From: an uncultured Bacilli bacterium
GTDB taxonomy: Bacteria; Bacillota_I; Bacilli_A; RF39; UBA660
Direction of reading: 5' to 3'
Assembly (NCBI GenBank): GCA_947624535.1
Contig: CANQKU010000004.1
Location: 1 to 21,534 of the forward strand
Length of the DNA: 21,534 nt
Shown here piece by piece: positions 7,074 to 13,295 of the stretch; within the stretch, counting starts at the first letter, position 1; each line of letters begins with the position of its first letter. The translations under genes were made by a program, and so were the position numbers. The notes below the pieces were generated by a model, which saw nothing but the letters and a program-made list of their open reading frames with translations, was not told the origin of the DNA and ran no database searches.

Positions 7074-7322
7074 ATGGAAACAACAAAATTTTTAAAAAGT
7101 TTAAGAGCAAGAAAAAGTTATACTCAGGAAGATGTTTCAAAGAAATTATTAGTAACACGAAATACATATATATCATATGAAAATAATCCTTTGAATTGTC
7201 CACTAGATATAATTTTTGACATAGTTAAACTATTAAATGGAAATATAGAAGATTTTTTATATGCTTTAAAACAAGACTATATGTCTTATAAAATAAAAAA
7301 TAAAAAAGAAGAAGGAGATTAA
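7074..7322 (+). CDS. Cro-like XRE helix-turn-helix regulator
   Basis: 82 aa. HTH at about 6-60: LKSLRARKSYTQEDVSKKLLVTRNTYISYE. First gene rightwards from the early promoter, divergent from the repressor, the standard Cro position. RBS AGGAGG 7 nt before the ATG. The basic C-terminal tail KIKNKKEEGD carries no other domain. Its 3' end contains a third operator-like palindrome (7273-7287). Confidence 0.85.
   Translation: METTKFLKSLRARKSYTQEDVSKKLLVTRNTYISYENNPLNCPLDIIFDIVKLLNGNIEDFLYALKQDYMSYKIKNKKEEGD
7273..7287. promoter_or_regulatory. Possible third operator O3
   Basis: AAGAC-TATAT-GTCTT matches O2 in both arms but lies inside the 3' end of the Cro-like gene. It could be a DNA-looping site, or coincidence imposed by coding sequence. 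Confidence 0.35.
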
Positions 7323-7325
7323 AAT

Positions 7326-7586
7326 ATGGAAAAAATAAAAGAAAACAATAATTTAAAAATTGATGAAGAATTTATAAAAAAATTTCAAAGTTTAGGGAAA
7401 AGTTTAGAAAATTTAATGAAAGAAGAAACAAAAGAAAAAAGAGTGAAATTTGAAGTTGAAATAACAAGAACTGAAGACGGAGAAAAAGTTGAATATTTAT
7501 GTGGAACTTTTGATAGTTTAGATAAATTGGTTACAAATATAGATGATTTTGTTAAAGTTATGAGAATAAGACCTAAAGACTACTAA
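7326..7586 (+). CDS. Early phage hypothetical protein
   Basis: 86 aa, charged (many Lys and Glu), no membrane segment. The N-terminal half is helical (EEFIKKFQSLGKSLENLMKEE). The C-terminal half, KVEYLCGTFDSLDKLVTNIDDF, looks like a small alpha/beta domain. RBS GAAGGAG 10 nt before the ATG, 3 bp after the Cro-like gene, so it is co-transcribed with it. Family not recognised. Small proteins in this position can be anti-repressors or recombination directionality factors, but nothing specific supports that here. Confidence 0.75.
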   Translation: MEKIKENNNLKIDEEFIKKFQSLGKSLENLMKEETKEKRVKFEVEITRTEDGEKVEYLCGTFDSLDKLVTNIDDFVKVMRIRPKDY

Positions 7587-7627
7587 AAAAGAAGAAATAT
7601 GATGATTTAGTTCTTCAATTTCTTCTT
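7584..7627 (-). terminator. Minus-strand terminator of the 7607-7810 gene
   Basis: AAGAAGAAAT (7589-7598) pairs with ATTTCTTCTT (7618-7627). Read on the minus strand, the stem is followed by TTTTTTAG. The stop codon of the minus-strand gene is in the loop. Confidence 0.5.
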
Positions 7628-7810
7628 GAATTCATTAATAAAATTTTGAGTTTCTTCCCATGTTTCAAATATTCCAATAGGTATCCAATCACTTTGCTGA
7701 TTATTTTTTGCAGCATCTTGATTCCTTTTAATAGATACATCTAAACGATCACAGTGAAAATCATTTTGGGAAAAACTATATTCAGCAACATAAAGTTTAT
7801 CTAATTGCAA
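7607..7810 (-). CDS. Small minus-strand phage protein (TTG start)
   Basis: 67 aa, no membrane segment. Contains YVAEYSFSQNDFHCDRL and a Trp-rich SDWIPIGIFETWEETQNFINEFKKKL tail. Start taken as TTG at 7808-7810, because GAAAGGAGG sits 6-7 nt upstream; the longer frame would begin inside that RBS. It is encoded against the early operon and has its own promoter, so it may be expressed in the lysogen. Its promoter/RBS region is nearly identical to that of the next minus-strand gene. Function unknown. Confidence 0.7.
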   Translation of the reverse strand: MQLDKLYVAEYSFSQNDFHCDRLDVSIKRNQDAAKNNQQSDWIPIGIFETWEETQNFINEFKKKLKN

Positions 7811-7817
7811 CGTAATA

Positions 7818-7852
7818 CCTCCTTTCAAAAAAGTATTATATCACAGGAGGTA
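7818..7852. repeat. Promoter/Shine-Dalgarno module, copy 1
   Basis: CCTCC (7818-7822) to GGAGGTA (7846-7852). Minus strand: GGAGGTATAA-like flank, then TGATATAAT (extended -10, TGnTATAAT), then GAAAGGAGG as the RBS. The ends form the inverted repeat ATACCTCC (7815-7822) / GGAGGTAT (7846-7853). Nearly identical to 8299-8331. Confidence 0.75.
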
Positions 7853-7873
7853 TAAAAGAAAAGAGGTGAATGT

Positions 7874-8104
7874 ATGGTAAGAGTTGAAAAAGTTATAAGA
7901 GAAATAGGGCATATTCTTGAAGAGAATAATGTTTCATATAATGAATTTTCTAGTATTTGTAATCTTTTACATTATGGATATGAAACCCAAAAACTAAACT
8001 TAATAAAAAATTCCGATATAAAATTTAATCTAGAGGATGTGTTATCCAATGGTTGGACAATAGCACATATTAAAAATCAAGAAAAAAAAGAAAAAGTTAA
8101 TTAA
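7874..8104 (+). CDS. Early phage hypothetical protein
   Basis: 76 aa, soluble, mostly helical (VEKVIREIGHILEENNVSYNEFSSICNLL), with a Lys-rich C-terminus. RBS AAGAGGTGA before the ATG. Divergent from the 7607-7810 gene and convergent with 8106-8291, from which it is separated by 1 bp; the perfect palindrome AAGTTAATTAACTT spans both stops. Family not recognised. Confidence 0.75.
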   Translation: MVRVEKVIREIGHILEENNVSYNEFSSICNLLHYGYETQKLNLIKNSDIKFNLEDVLSNGWTIAHIKNQEKKEKVN

Positions 8105-8105
8105 C

Positions 8106-8291
8106 TTAATCTTTAGGTAATTTAAGAATATTTAATTCTTCTAATACTTTCAAAGTTGAATTTACTGATACTTCAGAAAGTAAAGCTACTAAACGTTTTT
8201 TATCTTCATTACTTTCATTATATTCAGTACAATTCTCTAAAATTTCGTCAATAGAAGAATGAATTAAATCTGTTAAATATTCTTTATTCAT
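8106..8291 (-). CDS. Small minus-strand phage protein
   Basis: 61 aa, acidic and helical (MNKEYLTDLIHSSIDEILENC ... VSVNSTLKVLEELNILKLPKD). Start at 8289-8291, with AAAGGAGG 7 nt upstream; a longer frame begins upstream of the promoter and is not credible. Second of two minus-strand minigenes with the same promoter module. The two proteins are not obviously homologous, so it is the control region, not the gene, that is duplicated. Function unknown. Confidence 0.72.
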   Translation of the reverse strand: MNKEYLTDLIHSSIDEILENCTEYNESNEDKKRLVALLSEVSVNSTLKVLEELNILKLPKD

Positions 8292-8298
8292 TGATATG

Positions 8299-8331
8299 CC
8301 TCCTTTCAAAAGCATTATATCACAGGAGGTA
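8299..8331. repeat. Promoter/Shine-Dalgarno module, copy 2
   Basis: CCTCCTTTCAAAA, then ATTATATCACAGGAGGTA. It aligns with copy 1 apart from a 2-bp indel and a T/C change. It carries the same extended -10 (TGATATAAT on the minus strand, attata at 8314-8319) and RBS. Confidence 0.75.
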
Positions 8332-8345
8332 CCTAAAAAATAAAA

Positions 8346-8361
8346 TACCACGATAGGAAAT
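8346..8361 (+). promoter_or_regulatory. Sequence complementary to small RNA 1
   Basis: TACCACGATAGGAAAT is the exact reverse complement of 5157-5172. It ends one base before an ATG and covers the possible Shine-Dalgarno TAGGA (8354-8358). Confidence 0.6.
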
Positions 8362-8391
8362 ATGAAAACTTTGTCGAATAAAATTAACTAA
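8362..8391 (+). CDS. Possible 9-codon leader peptide
   Basis: ATG...TAA encoding MKTLSNKIN. TAGGA lies 3-4 nt upstream, a tight but possible RBS. The stop codon is immediately before GGAG, the RBS of the next gene (8404), allowing translational coupling. Its significance rests on the small-RNA complement directly upstream. Confidence 0.35.
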   Translation: MKTLSNKIN

Positions 8392-8403
8392 GGAGTTGAT
8401 ATT

Positions 8404-8625
8404 ATGGCTTTACTAAAAAAAATAAAAAATGGCAATTCAGAAATAGAAATTTATGATTCTGATTTAACAGAAGAAGAAAGAAAAAATAATTTGATTAGTT
8501 TGTATAAAACAATTAATAAAATAGCAGATGTTCAGAGGCAAAAAGGAATAAATGTTAATAATTGGTTTTATACATCAGAAGAATTAAAAAAGATGAAAGA
8601 CTCAGGAAAATATAACTTTTTATAG
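8404..8625 (+). CDS. Early phage hypothetical protein
   Basis: 73 aa, highly charged, soluble. DLTEEERKNNLISLYKTINKIADVQRQKGINVNNWFYTSEELKKMK resembles the small proteins that often precede phage replication genes; family not recognised. RBS AAGGAGTTG about 7 nt before the ATG. Candidate target of small RNA 1 through the leader at 8346-8391. Confidence 0.75.
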   Translation: MALLKKIKNGNSEIEIYDSDLTEEERKNNLISLYKTINKIADVQRQKGINVNNWFYTSEELKKMKDSGKYNFL

Positions 8626-8640
8626 AAAGGGGTGATAGTA

Positions 8641-8751
8641 ATGAAAGAAGAATTAATTGAAGTATTTAATGAACTACCAATTAAAGGAATAGTTACATTA
8701 GCAATAATATTTAATATTGCAGTAATGATATTAGCAATAATTACATTATAG
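8641..8751 (+). CDS. Membrane microprotein
   Basis: 36 aa. MKEELIEVFNELPIKG, then a single hydrophobic helix of about 20 residues (IVTLAIIFNIAVMILAIITL) running to the C-terminus. RBS AAAGGGGTG 7 nt before the ATG, 15 bp after the preceding gene. The amphipathic N-terminus plus one transmembrane helix fits a small inner-membrane regulator or holin-like peptide; the role is not determinable from sequence. Confidence 0.6.
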   Translation: MKEELIEVFNELPIKGIVTLAIIFNIAVMILAIITL

Positions 8752-8763
8752 GAGAAATTAGAT

Positions 8764-8901
8764 ATGAAAAAAGAACAAAAAGAAAAGGACTCAATAACCA
8801 CAAAAAGTCCCTTGCTTAAATTAAGCACTTATAAAATACTACAAAATGTCAATTTTGTCAATAGCAATAAAGCTGATGCTTTAAATATTGACTATATATA
8901 A
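8764..8901 (+). CDS. Small early phage ORF, possibly part of the origin region
   Basis: 45 aa, no recognisable domain (KEQKEKDSITTKSPLLKLSTYKILQN). RBS GGAG 9-10 nt upstream. The DNA also carries the palindrome TGCTTAA-A-TTAAGCA (8813-8827) and an inverted iteron-like ATTTTGTCAATA (8852-8863), so the stretch may matter more as DNA than as protein. Coding status moderate. Confidence 0.45.
   Translation: MKKEQKEKDSITTKSPLLKLSTYKILQNVNFVNSNKADALNIDYI
8852..8863 (-). repeat. Inverted iteron-like sequence
   Basis: Reverse complement TATTGACAAAAT matches the first iteron (9263-9274) in 11-12 bases, about 400 bp upstream and in opposite orientation. Confidence 0.4.
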
Positions 8902-8921
8902 AGTAATAGAAGGAGAATAAA

Positions 8922-9668
8922 ATGGAAGAAAAACCAAATTATTATGCTGTTATACCTGCTAATGTTCGTTATGACTCTGATCTTAAAGATAAGGCTAAAT
9001 TACTTTATGGAGAAATATCAGCTTTAAGTAATAAAACAGGAGAATGTAATGCTACTAATAGTTATTTTGCTAGATTATTTAAGGTAACTCCAGAAACAAT
9101 CTCTAGACTTATTAAAAATTTAAAAGATAAAGGTTATATTAGAGTAATTATAAATTATAAAAAAAATAGTAAGGAAGTATTATCTAGAATCATTAAAATT
9201 AATAATCAATTATTACCTAGTTCACAAAAAGAGAATTCTAATAATATTAGCATGGAAACAGGTATTGACAAAAATATCAATAGGTATTGTCAAAATAATC
9301 AAGAGAGTATTGATAAAAATGTCAAAGAGAATAATACAAGAAATAATATTAATACCCCTTATATTCCCCATAGGGAACGAGATAATGGATATCTAAAAAA
9401 ATTTGAAAAATTTTGGGAATCATATCCTAAAAAACAAAACAAAAAGAAAGTCGAATCCTGGTTTAAGAGAAATAATCCAAATGAAGAATTAATGGAAGTT
9501 ATTTTAACAAAATTAGAATTATTTAAGAAAACTGAACAATGGCAAAAAAACAATATGCAATTTGTTCCAATGCCTACAACTTGGTTAAATGGAAGACGTT
9601 GGGAAGATGAAATTATTTTAGAAAATACAAATAATGAGAATTTAATTAATGGATATGAGGTTTTATAA
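8922..9668 (+). CDS. Phage replication initiator (lambda O / DnaD-like)
   Basis: 248 aa. Residues about 5-95 form a winged-helix domain (YYAVIPANVRYDSDLKDKAKLLYGEISALSN ... FKVTPETISRLIKNLKDKGYIRV), as in phage replisome organisers. Residues 100-155 are an Asn-rich linker. The C-terminal domain (160-240: FEKFWESYPKK ... MPTTWLNGRRWEDE) is the kind thought to recruit the helicase or loader. The linker DNA (9261-9325) holds three iteron-like repeats, so the gene probably contains the origin it binds, as O does in lambda. RBS GAAGGAG. The helicase gene starts 1 bp after the stop. Confidence 0.88.
   Translation: MEEKPNYYAVIPANVRYDSDLKDKAKLLYGEISALSNKTGECNATNSYFARLFKVTPETISRLIKNLKDKGYIRVIINYKKNSKEVLSRIIKINNQLLPSSQKENSNNISMETGIDKNINRYCQNNQESIDKNVKENNTRNNINTPYIPHRERDNGYLKKFEKFWESYPKKQNKKKVESWFKRNNPNEELMEVILTKLELFKKTEQWQKNNMQFVPMPTTWLNGRRWEDEIILENTNNENLINGYEVL
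9261..9325 (+). repeat. Three iterons, putative replication origin
   Basis: Direct repeats starting at 9262 (GTATTGACAAAAATATCAA), 9284 (GTATTGTCAAAATAATCAA) and 9307 (GTATTGATAAAAATGTCAA). They are spaced 22 and 23 bp, about two helical turns, and each has internal TTGA...TCAA dyad character. They fall in codons for residues 114-135, the initiator's linker. A very AT-rich stretch (9326-9352) follows, a possible unwinding element. Confidence 0.65.
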
Positions 9669-9669
9669 C

Positions 9670-10944
9670 ATGAATGATGAAATTGATATTGAAGAACAAA
9701 TTTTAGGAAATATTTTATTAAAACCTGAATTAATGTTACAAACAGTAATATCTAGTGAATGTTTTTTAAATCCAAAAAATAAATTCATATATGAACTAAT
9801 AAGAAAACAATTTCAAGATTCCAAAACTATCGATATTGTTACATTAGTAGAAAATTACAAAACATTGTTTACTGATAAATATTCAGCTAAAGATATAGTA
9901 GAAGTTATGACTAAAATGTTAACAAATGCATTACCATTTAATGACTATAATTATTATCAAGAAACACTTTTTTCAAGATATATTAAATTTAAAATTTTAG
10001 AAATTATTAATTATTATCGTTGTGAAAAAATAACGACAGATGAATTATTATTTAATATTCACAAATATGAAAATATGAGTATAAGTATTAATGACAATAA
10101 ATTATCTTCAAATGATATATATAAATTGATAAATTCAGAAAATAGAAATATTAATTTTAGATTAAATAAATTGTCAAATGCTGCTAATATTCAAGAACAT
10201 GATTTAGTTGTTATAGCTGCTAGAACTGGAATAGGTAAAACTTCATTTATATTAAATCTTATAGAAAATTTATCTGATCAATATAATTGTGTTTTATTCA
10301 ATATGGAAATGTCAGAAAAACAAGTATATCAGAGATTAGTATCGATAAATACAAATGTACCAATTAATGATTTAACAAATCCAAAAACTGAATATCAAAA
10401 AAATATAATTCAAGATGGTTGTAAAAATATATCAAATAAGAAGATTAAAGTTATTAATAGCAGTCAAACAATTAATTCAATAAGAAGACAAATAATTAAT
10501 GAATCAAAAAAAGGTCATGTACTAGCATTTGTAGATTATATAGGATTAGTAAATTCATCTAAAAAACATATTAGTCAATATGAGAAAGTTACTGAAATAG
10601 TAAGAGAGTTAAGACAGATAAGTTTAGATTATGATTGTACTATATTTTTAGTTAGTCAATTAAATAGGAATTCTGAAAACAGAGGAAAAAACGATATGAT
10701 GCCAAAATTAGTAGATTTAAAAGAATCAGGAGAATTAGAGCAATCAGCAACAACAGTCTTATTATTATACGATGAAAATCATGATAATAATCGTTCTAAA
10801 AAAGAAATAGAAATTAAAGTTATTATAGCTAAAAATAGAAATGGAAAAGTTGGTATTGTTCCACTCACTTATAATAAAGAACAACAAAAGTATGATAATC
10901 AGCAAGGAATAATAAAAGATCCAAATTCATGGAGAAAGGAGTAA
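9670..10944 (+). CDS. dnaB: Replicative DNA helicase (DnaB family)
   Basis: 424 aa from ATG 9670, chosen because GAGG (9657-9660) precedes it. N-terminal DnaB domain (1-110: IEEQILGNILLKPELM). RecA-like ATPase with Walker A AARTGIGKT (183-191), catalytic Glu in NMEMS (211-215), Walker B LAFVDYIGLV (285-294), SQLNR and the C-terminal SGELEQSATTVLLL / KNRNGKVG arginine-finger region. It unwinds DNA 5'-3' at the replication fork as a hexamer. Having its own helicase means the phage need not borrow the host DnaB; no separate loader is evident. Confidence 0.95.
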   Translation: MNDEIDIEEQILGNILLKPELMLQTVISSECFLNPKNKFIYELIRKQFQDSKTIDIVTLVENYKTLFTDKYSAKDIVEVMTKMLTNALPFNDYNYYQETLFSRYIKFKILEIINYYRCEKITTDELLFNIHKYENMSISINDNKLSSNDIYKLINSENRNINFRLNKLSNAANIQEHDLVVIAARTGIGKTSFILNLIENLSDQYNCVLFNMEMSEKQVYQRLVSINTNVPINDLTNPKTEYQKNIIQDGCKNISNKKIKVINSSQTINSIRRQIINESKKGHVLAFVDYIGLVNSSKKHISQYEKVTEIVRELRQISLDYDCTIFLVSQLNRNSENRGKNDMMPKLVDLKESGELEQSATTVLLLYDENHDNNRSKKEIEIKVIIAKNRNGKVGIVPLTYNKEQQKYDNQQGIIKDPNSWRKE

Positions 10945-10946
10945 AT

Positions 10947-11105
10947 ATGGAAAAAATAAATTATCAACAGTTAGATAAATTATTAATAGAGTTAAAAAAA
11001 CATAGTATTCCAAGTTCATTAATTTTATCAATGTTTAATATTAAAAGTATAGCAGAAATAAATATAGTTCAATATAATTGCTTACTATTGATTATAAAAA
11101 GTTAG
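10947..11105 (+). CDS. Small early phage protein
   Basis: 52 aa: N-terminal helical YQQLDKLLIELKKHSIPSSLILSMFNI and a hydrophobic end NIVQYNCLLLIIKS. RBS AAAGGAG within the helicase 3' end; starts 2 bp after the helicase stop. Too short for family assignment. Spacing and RBS support coding. Confidence 0.6.
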   Translation: MEKINYQQLDKLLIELKKHSIPSSLILSMFNIKSIAEINIVQYNCLLLIIKS

Positions 11106-11116
11106 GAGGAATGTAA

Positions 11117-11347
11117 ATGATAAAGCATATTTATGAACATTTAAAAACTAATAAAAAATATAAAAAACTTGAATTGAAATATGAAATTAAGTGTCAGGAA
11201 TTAGAACATAAAATTTTAGAACTTAATGAACAAAAAAAAATCAATAAAATAGAACGTGAAAAGTTTGGACAAGCAGTTAATGAATTAACACAAAAATTTA
11301 TAAAAGAAAAACTAAAAAAAGAAAGGAGAAAATACAAAAATGAATAA
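11117..11347 (+). CDS. Coiled-coil phage protein
   Basis: 76 aa, almost entirely Lys/Glu-rich heptads (KKLELKYEIKCQELEHKILELNEQKKINKIEREKF), a predicted coiled coil with no enzymatic motif. RBS TTAGGAGGA. Its 3' end overlaps the start of the following microprotein by 8 bp, so translation is coupled. Probably oligomeric; the role is unknown. Confidence 0.7.
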   Translation: MIKHIYEHLKTNKKYKKLELKYEIKCQELEHKILELNEQKKINKIEREKFGQAVNELTQKFIKEKLKKERRKYKNE

Positions 11348-11432
11348 TAAAGGATTTAAATTAATTGAATTATTAGCAACTATTGTAATAATAATGATTA
11401 TAATTTTAATTTTAGTAGGAGGAGTAAGATAA
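11340..11432 (+). CDS. 30-aa microprotein with type IV pilin-like N-terminus
   Basis: MNNKGFKLIELLATIVIIMI then about ten further hydrophobic or Gly residues. KG-FKLIELLATIVII closely matches the class III prepilin signal: Gly at -1, Phe at +1, Glu at +5, then a hydrophobic helix. The globular pilin domain is absent. RBS AAAGGAG in the previous gene; its stop overlaps the start of the lipoprotein gene (TAATG). The match may be real mimicry or a chance hydrophobic sequence. Confidence 0.6.
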   Translation: MNNKGFKLIELLATIVIIMIIILILVGGVR

Positions 11433-11839
11433 TGAAAAAAGTAAAAATAATAGTAATAATTTTATTAGTAATATTTGGGGTAACAGGTTGTGCTTTTGAA
11501 AGAGATTCAGATGTAGCTTCTTATAACGTAAGTAAAGAAGCAGATAGTTTTAGAGTAAAAAGAAGAATAGTATTTATTAATTTAAGAAGTGATAGCTATT
11601 TATTTGAAATTACAGGTAATTGTTCAATTGAAACAGATAATACTGATAAGCAATTAGAAGTAATTTGTAAAGTAGGAGAAGATAAGTACCAAAAACATTT
11701 TTTAAGGTTATCAGATGAAACTACTTATACAGTTGAACAATTAGAATATAGTGAAGTATCTAAATATGATTATGAAATAGTATTCAAACCAGAAAGTATT
11801 ATACCAATAAAAATTGAAACAGAAGTAGGTGGTAAATAA
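11432..11839 (+). CDS. Phage beta-sandwich lipoprotein
   Basis: 135 aa. Type II signal peptide MKKVKIIVIILLVIFGVTGC with lipobox ending at Cys20; lipid-anchored on the outer face of the membrane. The mature part (SDVASYNVSKEADSFRVKRRIVFINLRSDSYLFEITGNCSIE ... YQKHFLRLSDETTYTVEQLE ... YDYEIVFKPESIIP) matches the conserved pattern of a small beta-rich lipoprotein found in many temperate phages of Gram-positive bacteria. Its role is unproven; superinfection exclusion has been suggested for phage lipoproteins. RBS AGGAGGAG in the previous gene. It overlaps the neighbours on both sides by 1 bp. Confidence 0.85.
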   Translation: MKKVKIIVIILLVIFGVTGCAFERDSDVASYNVSKEADSFRVKRRIVFINLRSDSYLFEITGNCSIETDNTDKQLEVICKVGEDKYQKHFLRLSDETTYTVEQLEYSEVSKYDYEIVFKPESIIPIKIETEVGGK

Positions 11840-12090
11840 TGTTTCAAAGAAAACAAAAAGAATATAAAGGAACAACAATATATATGACAAAATGTGAAGA
11901 TATGGAAGTAGAAAAATATTTAGATATATTAGTAAGAAATATAGAAAATTATGTAAAGCAAAAAGGAACTATGCCAGAAAAATTAAAGATAGGTTACAAA
12001 AATTACAACAAAATTTTAGATCACAATAAAAATCTAATAGAACATAAAGGAAACAAGTATTATACATTTGGAGTTGAAATTGAGGTATGA
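11839..12090 (+). CDS. Early phage hypothetical protein
   Basis: 83 aa, soluble. Basic N-terminus FQRKQKEYKGTTIYMTKCEDMEVEKYLDILVRNIENYVKQ, then KLKIGYKNYNKILDHN and the C-terminal strand YYTFGVEIEV. Starts on the last base of the lipoprotein stop codon (TAATG) after GGTGG, so it is translationally coupled. Family not recognised. Confidence 0.72.
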   Translation: MFQRKQKEYKGTTIYMTKCEDMEVEKYLDILVRNIENYVKQKGTMPEKLKIGYKNYNKILDHNKNLIEHKGNKYYTFGVEIEV

Positions 12091-12257
12091 AAAATAAAAG
12101 ATTGAAAATGTTATGTGTAATTTTAATAGAAATTATTATATTAATGATTGAACCTATAAAAGATATATATAGTTATACTATCGGATGTATTATTGGAATT
12201 GTAATTGGGTGGTCTATTTTCTATAAAAAAGGTGATAAAGATGAAAGTAAATTATAA
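12087..12257 (+). CDS. Two-helix membrane microprotein
   Basis: 56 aa with two hydrophobic segments (about 8-21 and 30-46: YSYTIGCIIGIVIGWSIFY) separated by EPIKDI, and a charged C-terminal tail. ATGA overlap with the preceding gene, RBS TTGAGGT. Overlaps the next gene by 17 bp. Small phage hairpin membrane protein of unknown role. Confidence 0.6.
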   Translation: MKNKRLKMLCVILIEIIILMIEPIKDIYSYTIGCIIGIVIGWSIFYKKGDKDESKL

Positions 12258-12573
12258 AGAAATATTTAAATTAAAAGTTATGCTAGATAATAAAAATATA
12301 CCTTATGAATTTTTAGATAGAAGTATTGTTATGAACAATATGTTAAAATATCCTTTTTATCAAATAATTGTATATAAGCCAAATCAAGAAAAAAAATTAA
12401 TATCAGTTGTTCAAGGATATGGTACTTATGGAGAAAATCAAGACTTATTAGAAATACAAGGGTGCTTGACTGAAAAAGAATTAAATTATGATAGTGTTTT
12501 AGGCAGTTTAACAGCAAAAGAAGTATTTAAGAGGATAAAAAAACATTATTATGAAAAGTTGGAGGAAAAATAA
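12241..12573 (+). CDS. Early phage hypothetical protein
   Basis: 110 aa from ATG 12241 (RBS AAAGGTG). NYKEIFKLKVMLDNKNIPYEFLDR ... YPFYQIIVYKPNQEKKLISVVQGYGTYGENQDLLEIQGCLTEKE is a small alpha/beta protein of a type widespread in clostridial prophages, without assigned function. The C-terminal KEVFKRIKKHYYEKLEEK is a helix. A longer reading frame starting at 12205 has no RBS. Confidence 0.75.
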   Translation: MKVNYKEIFKLKVMLDNKNIPYEFLDRSIVMNNMLKYPFYQIIVYKPNQEKKLISVVQGYGTYGENQDLLEIQGCLTEKELNYDSVLGSLTAKEVFKRIKKHYYEKLEEK

Positions 12574-12574
12574 A

Positions 12575-12859
12575 ATGAAAGAATTACATGCAATAATAAA
12601 TAAAGATGGCTTTGCTCATATAGTAGATGAAAATAATCAATATTATGAGCCTGGAATTATAAGAAACGACAGATATATTGAAAAAAAACAACTTATTTCT
12701 TTTTTGGAAGATAAGATAAAAAAAATTGACAATGAAATTAAAATTAAGCAATTAACTCAACAAGGAGAACCTAATTTATTGCAAGAAATATCAGAATTAA
12801 GAATAATTAGTTTAACATTTCAAGAAGTCCTAGATTTTGTAAAAGGTGGTAAAGAATGA
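12575..12859 (+). CDS. Early phage hypothetical protein
   Basis: 94 aa from ATG 12575, selected by GGAGG (12561-12565). An N-terminal strand-rich part, HAIINKDGFAHIVDENNQYYEPG, is followed by a helical region (QLISFLEDKIKKIDNEIKIK). Ends with a GKE tail that overlaps the next start by 4 bp (ATGA). Function unknown. Confidence 0.72.
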   Translation: MKELHAIINKDGFAHIVDENNQYYEPGIIRNDRYIEKKQLISFLEDKIKKIDNEIKIKQLTQQGEPNLLQEISELRIISLTFQEVLDFVKGGKE

Positions 12860-13119
12860 ACGAAATAAGATTAATAGATAAAACATTTAGAGAATTAGAA
12901 ATAGATGGTGTAGGTTATTTTGCACTTCCTAGAAAAGTATATAGCACTATTGAGGAATTACAACAAGAAAATAAACATAACAAATATATTTTAACTGAAT
13001 TTGAAAAGTGGCTTGAAGAAAGAATAAAAATATCTAGTACAGATGATACTTATGTAAATGGTATGCACTTTATAGGGCAAAATCATTCTGTGTATAATGG
13101 TTGTTTAGATAAATTATAA
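12856..13119 (+). CDS. Early phage hypothetical protein
   Basis: 87 aa, acidic. FRELEIDGVGYFALPRKVYSTIEELQQENKHNKYILTEFEKWLEERI. The ALPRKVYSTIEELQQENKHNKYIL stretch has the look of phage proteins with a C-terminal coiled coil, but this one ends with a short Gly/His/Asn-rich segment. RBS AAGGTGGT. ATGA-coupled to the upstream gene. Confidence 0.7.
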   Translation: MNEIRLIDKTFRELEIDGVGYFALPRKVYSTIEELQQENKHNKYILTEFEKWLEERIKISSTDDTYVNGMHFIGQNHSVYNGCLDKL

Positions 13120-13142
13120 GAATTGAAAGAAGGTAAGAAATA

Positions 13143-13289
13143 ATGGTTTGGATATATTCAATTTTGATATATATATTTATGTTTTTTTGTTTTACTACAT
13201 CAGGAGCAGTAAAAATGTTCTTTTTAGGATTAGAAATTGGAACACTTATTGGACAAGTTATATTTTTTATTAACGAAATAAGGAAATGA
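13143..13289 (+). CDS. Two-helix membrane microprotein
   Basis: 48 aa, almost entirely hydrophobic: helix 1 IYSILIYIFMFFCFTTSG, helix 2 FFLGLEIGTLIGQVIFF. RBS GAAGGTAAG. Starts 23 bp after the previous gene. Role unknown. Confidence 0.55.
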   Translation: MVWIYSILIYIFMFFCFTTSGAVKMFFLGLEIGTLIGQVIFFINEIRK

Positions 13290-13295
13290 TAGATA

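Noticed and set aside
8093..8107. AAGTTAATTAACTT palindrome as an operator
   Set aside because: It spans two convergent stop codons, with T-rich sequence after it on the minus strand; more likely a weak terminator or chance in AT-rich DNA.
8568..8828. Minus-strand 86-codon ORF over the early genes (and similar opposite-strand ORFs at 9359, 12329, 13270, 18287, 19957, 20398)
   Set aside because: Opposite to well-supported genes, no ribosome-binding sites, composition typical of antisense shadows.
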